A DNA stretch of 64,000 nt, taken from NCBI GenBank assembly GCA_024233625.1, contig JACKPJ010000005.1, positions 1 to 64,000 of the forward strand. Reading direction: 5' to 3'. This stretch comes from Deltaproteobacteria bacterium (GTDB taxonomy: Bacteria > UBA10199 > DSSB01). This document shows, piece after piece, positions 26,322 through 33,700 of the stretch (within the stretch, counting starts at the first letter, position 1; every line of letters starts with the position of its first letter). A program made the position numbers and the translations under genes. A model generated the notes under the pieces. That model did no database searches, was not told the DNA's origin, and worked only from the letters and a program-made list of their open reading frames with translations.

Positions 26322-27557
26322 ATGACTAAGATTAATTCCAATTATCAAAAACTACAAGCTGGCTACCTCTTTCCCGAGATCGGTCGCCGCGTCAAGGCCT
26401 TCCAACAAGAAAACCCTCAAGCGGACATTATCCGTTTGGGAATCGGCGATGTTGTTTTACCACTCGCACCTGCCATTATCTCGGCAATGAAAGACGCCGT
26501 CGAAGAAATGGGTACGCTTCAAGGTTTTCACGGCTATGGCCCCGAGCAAGGTTATGACTTTCTGATCAATGCGATCATCCAAAATGATTACGCCCCTCGA
26601 GGTGTACAGCTCAAAAACAATGAAGTCTTTGTCTCAGATGGATCCAAATGTGACTCGGGAAATATTCAGGAAATCTTCGATACCACATGCAAAGTGGCCG
26701 TCACCGATCCGGTCTATCCCGTTTATGTCGACACCAATGTCATGGCCGGACGTACTGGTGCTTACTTGACCAGCGGACACTATGAAGGCATGGTTTATCT
26801 TCCCGCAAACAAGGAAAATCAATTTAGTCCTCCTCCACCTCAAGAAAAACTCGACATTGTGTATCTCTGCTCCCCTAATAATCCAACCGGCGCAACGCTA
26901 AGCCGTGAAGCTTTAAAGGCATGGGTCGATTATGCCCGCCAAAACGAATGCATCATCTTATTTGATGCAGCTTACGAGGCCTTCATCAGCGATCCGGAGA
27001 TTCCACATAGCATCTACGAAATCGAAGGCGCCAAAGAAGTCGCGATTGAGTTCCGCAGCTTTTCCAAAACCGCTGGTTTCACTGGGCTGCGCTGTGCCTA
27101 TACGGTTGTGCCTGAAAATCTAAAAGGCAAAAACAATTCTGGAGAAAGCGTTTCCATCAATGCTTTATGGAATCGCCGACATTGCACCAAATTTAACGGT
27201 GTTTCCTATCCAGTCCAAAAGGCCGCCGAGGCTTGTTATTCACCTGAGGGACAAGCACAAATTCAAGAAAATATTCAGTATTATATGAACAACGCAAAGA
27301 CCATTCGCGAGGGACTTCAAAAACTCGGCATCGAAGTCTTTGGTGGCGATAATGCTCCTTATATTTGGCTTAAAACTCCACAAAACGCTAAAAGTTGGGA
27401 TTTCTTCGATCAACTGCTCACGCAAGCCCATATCGTTGGAACACCGGGTTCGGGCTTTGGGCCCAGCGGTGAAGGCTATTTTCGACTCAGTGCCTTTGGT
27501 CTCAAAGAAAAAGTCAACGAGGCAATCGAGCGTATTCAGAAAAAGCTTCAACTATAA
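26322..27557 (+). CDS. dapL: LL-diaminopimelate aminotransferase
   Basis: PLP class I/II aminotransferase that makes LL-diaminopimelate directly from tetrahydrodipicolinate, bypassing the DapC/D/E acylation route. Family-specific segments are L-F-P-E-I-G-R-R, D-G-S-K-C-D-S-G-N-I-Q, S-P-N-N-P-T-G and the PLP lysine Lys249 in SFSKTAGFTG. Length is 411 residues. It completes the pathway with dapA, dapB and dapF at 15-18 kb. The distribution of DapL (plants, chlamydiae, deltaproteobacteria, spirochaetes and others) agrees with the other taxonomic hints. It is single in its operon and preceded by a site-hiding hairpin. Confidence 0.96.
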   Translation: MTKINSNYQKLQAGYLFPEIGRRVKAFQQENPQADIIRLGIGDVVLPLAPAIISAMKDAVEEMGTLQGFHGYGPEQGYDFLINAIIQNDYAPRGVQLKNNEVFVSDGSKCDSGNIQEIFDTTCKVAVTDPVYPVYVDTNVMAGRTGAYLTSGHYEGMVYLPANKENQFSPPPPQEKLDIVYLCSPNNPTGATLSREALKAWVDYARQNECIILFDAAYEAFISDPEIPHSIYEIEGAKEVAIEFRSFSKTAGFTGLRCAYTVVPENLKGKNNSGESVSINALWNRRHCTKFNGVSYPVQKAAEACYSPEGQAQIQENIQYYMNNAKTIREGLQKLGIEVFGGDNAPYIWLKTPQNAKSWDFFDQLLTQAHIVGTPGSGFGPSGEGYFRLSAFGLKEKVNEAIERIQKKLQL

Positions 27558-27690
27558 TAAACCGCTTTGAATAGTATATCTCGACAAAGTTTTTTGCTTG
27601 TGCTATTGTATTTATGTTCAGTCTTCAGTACTTTGCCTAGCGCCGGCCTCAATTTGTTTAATTGCCCCGTCCTTAGCAACATACTCTAGG

Positions 27691-27714
27691 CTTAAGATAA
27701 ATTAAATTCTTAAG
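27691..27714 (+). promoter_or_regulatory. small hairpin abutting the RRM gene ribosome-binding site
   Basis: CTTAAGA and TCTTAAG form a 7-bp inverted repeat with a 10-base loop; the second arm runs into AAGGAGAG, the ribosome-binding site of the RRM gene. It could tune translation, but it is short and AT-rich. Confidence 0.3.
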
Positions 27715-27727
27715 GAGAGATTCAATC

Positions 27728-28117
27728 ATGAGTCGAAAACTCTACGTGGGCGGTTTGCCCTTCGAGACCACAGATGACGAACTTAAGTCACTGTTTCAAA
27801 GTCACGGTGAAATCGAATCCGTGAAAATTATCACAGACCAAATGAGCGGGCGTTCAAAAGGCTTCGGCTTTGTCGAAATGCAAACTGATGAAGGTGCAGA
27901 AGCAGCCATTGCTGCATTACATGACAGTCAATTAGGCGGGCGTACGATTAAAGTACAAGAAGCCCGTCCCAAAAAATCCTTCGGCGGTGGCGGAGGTGGT
28001 GGTTTTCGTCGCGGTGGCGGCGGCGGAGGCGGTGGTTTTCGTCGTGGTGGCGGCGGAGGCGGTGGCGGATATGGCAACCGCGATCGTAATCGCGAAGGTG
28101 GCAATAACCGCTGGTAA
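27728..28117 (+). CDS. glycine-rich RRM RNA-binding protein
   Basis: 129 residues. One RRM domain (2-78) with RNP2 LYVGGL and RNP1 RSKGFGFVEM, including the aromatic residues that stack on RNA bases. The tail is a GGGGFRRGGGG-type Arg/Gly region ending in NRDRNREGGNNRW. Bacterial proteins of this type (Rbp family) bind single-stranded RNA and are often cold-induced. The coding DNA of the tail has two copies of a 33-bp unit (from 27998 and 28031). It is monocistronic with its own terminator. Confidence 0.95.
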   Translation: MSRKLYVGGLPFETTDDELKSLFQSHGEIESVKIITDQMSGRSKGFGFVEMQTDEGAEAAIAALHDSQLGGRTIKVQEARPKKSFGGGGGGGFRRGGGGGGGGFRRGGGGGGGGYGNRDRNREGGNNRW

Positions 28118-28149
28118 AAGCCAAAGATCAAAAATTTGATTTTATCCTA

Positions 28150-28191
28150 AAAAGCCCGTTATTTGACAAATGAAGTCATAACGGGCTTTTT
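28150..28191 (+). terminator. intrinsic terminator of the RRM gene
   Basis: AAAAGCCCGTTAT and ATAACGGGCTTTT form a perfect 13-bp stem with a 15-base loop, and the stem runs into five T residues. It is 33 bases past the stop. The rest of 28192-28421 has nothing else recognisable. Confidence 0.92.
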
Positions 28192-28421
28192 CTTTGCTTA
28201 TTTATTTTCAATATAAAGGAATGAAAAGAAAACAAAGCTTTGATTATTTATTTTTTGTTAAGTAAAAAGAATGAAGATAACTCTTTTATATTGCTTGCGT
28301 TTTTCAACTTCCTCATTTTAATACTCTAATAATTGAATTTTTTTTTTCAAGTTGATGACTAAAGCCTTTTCAAAAACAATCATAATGACTAAAATTAACC
28401 AAAATAGGGCTTTGATTATTT

Positions 28422-28805
28422 ATGACAATAGGTGAGCTGACATCTCGGATCAAAGTTCACGCCGGCCCCATGACGGCGACCGAAGTGCTACGCCTGCCCC
28501 GCTTAGTCCGCAAAGAACTCGAAGTACCCATTATTACACATGGTTATGATCCTTTATTAGTCGGAAGAGACGAAAACCTTGCTCGTTTAGTCATTGATGA
28601 CACTTTTATTTCACGAACTCATGCTGTCATCGAAATGGAAAATGGCAAATTTTATCTTAAAGATCTTCACAGTAAAAACGGCACTTACCTCAACGAAAAA
28701 AAACTACGTCCCGGCGAACGCTCTCCTCAACCCCTACGCAATGGAGATCGAATTCGCTTCAATATCGTCGAGTTTGAATTCGTCAGCCCAGAAAATAATT
28801 TGTAA
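28422..28805 (+). CDS. FHA-domain protein
   Basis: 127 residues made of one forkhead-associated domain (about 40-122) after a 40-residue N-terminal extension. Conserved phosphothreonine-binding residues are present: Gly48-Arg49, Ser64-Arg65-x-His67 and Asn86-Gly87. FHA domains read Thr phosphorylation by Ser/Thr kinases; such a kinase may begin at 63951 in this window, though it is far away. No partner gene is adjacent. The start has no obvious ribosome-binding site. It is 410 bases upstream of the TSP3 protein gene but separated from it by a promoter and riboswitch. Confidence 0.9.
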   Translation: MTIGELTSRIKVHAGPMTATEVLRLPRLVRKELEVPIITHGYDPLLVGRDENLARLVIDDTFISRTHAVIEMENGKFYLKDLHSKNGTYLNEKKLRPGERSPQPLRNGDRIRFNIVEFEFVSPENNL

Positions 28806-28875
28806 GTTTACAAAAAAAATTTAAGTCCTAATCGTTTCAAATCATTTAAAAATTTATTTTTCAAAAAATTAGTCA

Positions 28876-28905
28876 TTGACTCATTGTGTCATAAACCTTT
28901 ACAAT
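28876..28905 (+). promoter_or_regulatory. predicted sigma-70-type promoter of the riboswitch transcript
   Basis: TTGACT, 18 bases, then TACAAT. The predicted transcription start falls about 12 bases before the first base of the riboswitch. The -35 box lies inside the dyad TGACTCATTGTGTCA. Confidence 0.45.
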
Positions 28906-28923
28906 TTTTTAAATTGTTGAGGC

Positions 28924-29031
28924 GACCTTCGTTATGAAAAGGCAAACTCGTTGTAAGGCGAGGACGCAAAGCGACTGATCCTGAAGATCTCTTAAATATC
29001 ACAGGATGGCAGAGCTACCAAGAACGAGGTC
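28924..29031 (+). ncRNA. cyclic-di-GMP class I (GEMM-I) riboswitch
   Basis: The conserved GEMM-I core is present: GGCAAAC (28941-28947), a short P1b hairpin CTCG...CGAG, GACGCAAAGC (28963-28972), a second stem GATCCTG...CAGGAT, then GGCAG and GCTACC forming the tetraloop receptor side. The outer stem GACCTTCGTT/AACGAGGTC closes with a one-base bulge. It lies in the leader of the Cys-rich calcium-binding surface protein gene. Class I aptamers bind cyclic-di-GMP, the biofilm/motility second messenger, so that gene is probably under its control. Confidence 0.9.
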
Positions 29032-29218
29032 ATGAGTGCATGAACAAAGGTGATAATAGGGGTTATCGGAGTGTGGGGTGGTGTATTCCATAAAGCTCTC
29101 ATTTCTTCTGAGCTGTGACTTCCCAAACTTCACAACCAAAAAGCTTCTTGTTCTCTGCTCGCTTGCGTTTCCTTTTTTAAATAAAAGGTCGCCCCCTAAA
29201 TCAAAATTAGGAGGAGTT
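29032..29218 (+). promoter_or_regulatory. expression platform between the riboswitch and the TSP3 gene
   Basis: AGGTCGCC (29186-29193) is perfectly complementary to GGCGACCT at 28921-28928, the 5' edge of the aptamer, so the two could compete for pairing. CCTAA (29195-29199) and TTAGG (29207-29211) form a small hairpin that hides part of the ribosome-binding site TAGGAGGAG. This suggests translational control. There is no clear terminator hairpin with a T tract. Confidence 0.45.
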
Positions 29219-30661
29219 ATGAAAAATGACTGTCGCGACTTTTCTTTAAAAAAAGAAAATCCAAACAAAACCCGCCTTTCTTTACTTTTTGCTCTCTGTT
29301 TGAGCGTCTTATTTTTGGGTATTTCGACTATTCAATCCAAGGCCTATGCAGGCACTTTTTGCTTTTGCCATAACCTGGACGAACCAAATGAGATGGATGA
29401 AAATATCATGGGGAATGATATTTGTACTTCTGCCAATGCCTTTGACGAATTGAAAGAATCCAATCACTTCCAACATTATCTCTGTTACCTTTGCAATGAA
29501 GTCTGCACCGAACAAGATGACTCGCATCCTGATTGCGGATACTGCGAAGGTTTTGACGAAAACATGAATTGTAGCGTCCAAGATCTAAGAGGAAAATGTA
29601 GCGGCTGCGGAAATAATGTCTTGGAAGGAAATCTTGGCGAAGAATGTGACGACGGAAATAATACGAATGGAGATGGTTGTAACGAAGATTGTAAGATCGA
29701 ATGCGCTAATGACATAGATTGTGATGACGGCGACCCATGTACTGATGACGTTTGCAGTGATGAAAACTTTCAATGCGAACATAGTCCTAATACTGGTAAT
29801 GCTTGTGACGATAACGACGCCTGTACCGAAGGCGACACCTGCCAAGAAGGGGAATGTGTAGGACCTCCCAAAGATACCGATAGTGACGGTACACCCGACT
29901 GCGAAGACAATTGTCCCGATGACCCCGAAAAAACCGAACCTGGAATCTGTGGTTGCGGTCAATCTGACGCGGATAGCGACGGAGATGGAGTTGCCAACTG
30001 TCAAGACCTCTGCCCTGATGACCCCAATAAAACTGAACCCGGTCAATGTGGATGTGGAGTTCTCGATGTCGACAACGATCTCGATGGCGTCGTGGACTGT
30101 GAAGACAATTGTCCCGATGATCCCAATAAATCCGAGCCCGGACAATGTGGTTGCGGCATCGCTGATACCGATACCGATAGTGACGGTACTCCGGACTGCG
30201 AAGACAATTGCCCTGAAGACTCTGGTAAAATTAATCCTGGAGTCTGTGGATGCGGTCAATCTGATGACGATAGCGATGGAGATGGAGTTCTTAACTGTCA
30301 AGACCTCTGCCCCAATGACCCTGATAAAATCGATACTGGAACCTGTGGTTGTGGCGTCAGTGAAGTAGACTCGGACGGAGATGGACTCAAAGACTGTGTC
30401 GATAATTGTCCAACCGTCTTCAACCCCGACCAAAGCGACGTCGACAATGATACAGTCGGTGACCTCTGTGACAGTGACTTTCAAGCTCAAGTTGAAGAGC
30501 CCGAGGTCATTGCTCCCGAAAGTTTAACCGGTAGTGGAGAAGCGATAGGTGGATGTTCACTCCAGTCAATAGCTTCCAATTCAGCTGTGCTGGGTTATGT
30601 ACTCTTCGTCTTTGGACTATTTGCACTAAGTTCTTTATTGCGTAGCAAAAATAAAAAATAA
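29219..30661 (+). CDS. secreted Cys-rich calcium-binding (TSP3-repeat) surface protein with C-terminal Cys-TM-basic sorting tail
   Basis: 480 residues. Start at ATG 29219 with ribosome-binding site GGAGGAG; an in-frame ATG at 29078 lies within the leader. A signal peptide (about 22-48) ends in K-A-Y-A-G. Then come a Cys-rich domain, one DUF4215 repeat (EECDDGNNTNGDGC), and six TSP3-like repeats of the form D-x-D-x-D-G-x-x-D-C-x-D-N-C-P, separated by Cys-Gly-Cys linkers. Each should bind calcium. The last 37 residues are G-G-C-S-L (Cys446), a hydrophobic helix and a basic end R-S-K-N-K-K, resembling MYXO-CTERM-type sorting signals. A cyclic-di-GMP riboswitch precedes it, which suggests an adhesin or matrix protein made on a lifestyle switch. 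Confidence 0.88.
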   Translation: MKNDCRDFSLKKENPNKTRLSLLFALCLSVLFLGISTIQSKAYAGTFCFCHNLDEPNEMDENIMGNDICTSANAFDELKESNHFQHYLCYLCNEVCTEQDDSHPDCGYCEGFDENMNCSVQDLRGKCSGCGNNVLEGNLGEECDDGNNTNGDGCNEDCKIECANDIDCDDGDPCTDDVCSDENFQCEHSPNTGNACDDNDACTEGDTCQEGECVGPPKDTDSDGTPDCEDNCPDDPEKTEPGICGCGQSDADSDGDGVANCQDLCPDDPNKTEPGQCGCGVLDVDNDLDGVVDCEDNCPDDPNKSEPGQCGCGIADTDTDSDGTPDCEDNCPEDSGKINPGVCGCGQSDDDSDGDGVLNCQDLCPNDPDKIDTGTCGCGVSEVDSDGDGLKDCVDNCPTVFNPDQSDVDNDTVGDLCDSDFQAQVEEPEVIAPESLTGSGEAIGGCSLQSIASNSAVLGYVLFVFGLFALSSLLRSKNKK

Positions 30662-30705
30662 AGGCACTCATAACTCCGATGCAGAGTCATCGAACCTGCT
30701 ACAAG

Positions 30706-30737
30706 AGGGAAGCTAATCTAGCTTCCCTTTTTTTATT
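30706..30737 (+). terminator. intrinsic terminator of the TSP3 gene
   Basis: AGGGAAGCT and AGCTTCCCT form a 9-bp stem with a 5-base loop, followed by nine T residues (30728-30734 and beyond). It lies 45 bases past the stop. Confidence 0.92.
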
Positions 30738-30756
30738 TTTTACAAGAAAGTCGAGC

Positions 30757-33700
30757 TTAATTGGATTGAGTCAAATCTGAGTCTTCTAAAGAAGTACCCG
30801 AATCTGTCAAAGGCTGGGAGGAACTAGAAATGCTACTACTACTGTCTCGTCGACTTCTTGGTCTTCGTAAAAACACAGCCGCAACTCCAGCAAGGTGATC
30901 CGCTAAATGATGCTGACCTGCTTCTGAAAGCCAGGGGCCTTCTGACGAAAAGTTCTCACGATTTCTCAATTTTTCCTCGGGAGAAATAAAATAGATATTT
31001 TCATCGCCTCGCTTATTTAATGATTCCACAATTCCTCGAACGGACTTATCAAAAGCGCTCACATTATGCCCAGTACTATAAGCCGCAGCAGGGGCAAAAA
31101 CACCCCGACGCACCGCGGGAGATTCTTGTACCGGTGGAATTCCCGAAATCACAATCTTGGCATCAGGACCGACCTGCTCGCGCACCGATCTTAAAATTCG
31201 TGAAACACGCCGACCATAAGCTAAACTTCGTCCTGTAATCGCAATTCCCGCAGCATCTTCCATTCCTAAAGAGATCACCACCATATCGGGTTTTGTATCG
31301 CCAATATTGAGTTGGGGCAAAACTGAATCATGAACTTGTCTCACGCCCGCAAGTGGCTGAGCAAGCACTTCATAGTTGACCACTCTACCAGAAGCATCCG
31401 CCAGGTTCTGCGCAAAAGCACCCGAAAAACCATTATTACGTAAGGCTTCAGGTGAAGTTCCCACACCTGTCACGGCCGAACTTCCGATGACTAATACATT
31501 AACAGGCTTATAACCCACTTTTGTCGTTGCTTTGGCACTTCCAAAAGAAGGTGCAACACTATTACTAAAACTAACGACACCTGAGTCACCGCGGTGTGCC
31601 CGACGAGTCATGTGGTTACTGACAAGACGTCGTGGACCGGATGCCAAAGCAGCAAGCGCTGTTGGAGGCACCGTTAAAGCTCGCCCCGCAACTCCGATCG
31701 CTCCACCTGCAACACGTCTCGGTAAATTTCCCCAAGTTCTGCCTCGAGCAGCATTCGACCGGATGCTACTAGCTCTCTTAGGTCGCATTCGGGGAACATC
31801 CGCTCTATCATTTGACTGATCAATCACCTGATCGGAAGCTTCAGCAACAGCTGCAGGCTTTTGTCGACTCGCTTGAGGCTGATCAGTCAACTCGACTACT
31901 TTGGCAGCCTGCTTTTGTTTTGCAATTTTCTTGGCTTGCGCAACCTTTGCTTCGATATCTTGACGCTGCAGAGCGTGTCTTTGCTCAGGAAGAGGTTTTT
32001 TCTGAACGAGCCAATTAGAATAATCCTCAGTGAATTCGACATCTGTGCGCTGCTTCAATGCCCAAGCTTCGAGTTCACGCTGTGCCGTCAAGGCCTTTTG
32101 CAGAGCCTCTTTCGCTTGAGGAGAAGAGCTCTCTCCATCTTCAGCCATCATGTGTTTTTTCAATTGTTGATTTTGCTGTCCTTCGGCTTTTCGGGCATCC
32201 GAGAGAATTCCCTCACGCTCATAAACATCCAAGATCTTCTCGGTGACTCGAAAATAAGCTTCCATGTCACCCTCATTGGCTTTTTGAATGTCCTCTTGAA
32301 GTTTGGGATAATCTTCTAATTTGAGTTGTTTCAAGTCCCTTTTCTGACGCAAGTGATCCAGTTTGGCTTTGCCTTCTTCATCGAGTGATTTTCTCTCTAG
32401 TCGACGAATCTCTTTGTCCAAACCTTTGATCTTTTTAGCATCGGCCTTCTTCGCCTTACGTGCTTTGTCTGTCCATTTTTCTGCAGCGGCATAGAGACTT
32501 CCCGAAGCTGATAATTGAGCGTGCAAGTCATCAGTGGACAAACCTGAAGCTGTCGCCGCTTGATCACGAGCCACTTGAGCTTTACGCAACTTCTCGACTC
32601 CTGGTCGCATCCCCTTATTTAATTCAACCCATTGACCACGTGCAATCGGATCACCTGCCGCAGCCCTATCATAGAGATCATCGGCCAACTGGATAAACAT
32701 CTTTTTATGCTTTTCGTGGGTGTTAGCAGTCATATCACGAAGTTGTGTTTTACGATCGGTCTCAGATTTAATAGCTTGGAGAGGACTTTCATCAAATGCA
32801 ATATTGATTCCAAGAACACGATTATAACCCGCTCCTCTTTTAATCTTTCCCGTTAAATAATCATTGCCCTGCATGGACCAGTCAAGAACTGCGATATTAG
32901 GAACATCGAGGGCGATGTCGGCAGCTCCTACCTGAGATTTGCCGACTGTTCCTGTTTTAGAGCGAGTTCCCGGAATATAAATAATGACAGAGCGATTTTC
33001 TCCGTCTCCGTTGAGTCGATCTTTGACTGCCTGAATTTGCCGCGCACTCACATCACGATTACTGCGATTCATCGGAAATTGTACCATCTTGAGCAGAGAG
33101 AAAAAGGAAGGCAATAAAAAAGCAGGAATCGAAACTAAACCAGCTGAAATCATGGTACCTAAAACAGGATCTGCCGAAATTAAAGCGGGTATCGCTGGAA
33201 CTGTCACAGCGCCATACTTTGCACCCTCGAGACTATCTTTATAAATAAAATTTCCAAAACCAAAGAGAGATTGAATATTGATGATATCGGCATTGTCAGC
33301 ATGATTGGCACGCACAATAATAGGACGACCTGTTTGCAGAGCGACATAACTTTGCTCCAAGTCATAAGCACTTTGTGCATTGAGTTTAAAGCGAAAATCT
33401 CCTGCTTTAAAAACCGCACGAGAGACCACCGGAGAAATCCGTCCATAAAAGCGGTGTCGATAGTCGGTCTTTTTTCCTACCGCCCGAGTGGCCAAATCTA
33501 AAGCCGCTCCACTTGCCGTTGCTCCGGCTAAAATGGTCATACCTACTGTCAAAGTCATCGCAATTTTATAGGTTTTCCATGCTCCTTTGAGTCCTCCATG
33601 GGGCGCACCGACGACTTGTCCAGCAGCATTCATGGACACTAAGCCAATATCTTTGGCGTGTTCGGCAATCGGGTCGATCGTCCCTCTGCCGCTTCCGGGA

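Noticed and set aside
29585..30490. 301-codon open frame on the minus strand opposite the TSP3 gene
   Set aside because: It is the mirror of the repetitive Asp/Asn/Cys codons; the predicted protein is a low-complexity Thr/Val/Ile repeat, and the sense strand is clearly coding with riboswitch, ribosome-binding site and signal peptide.
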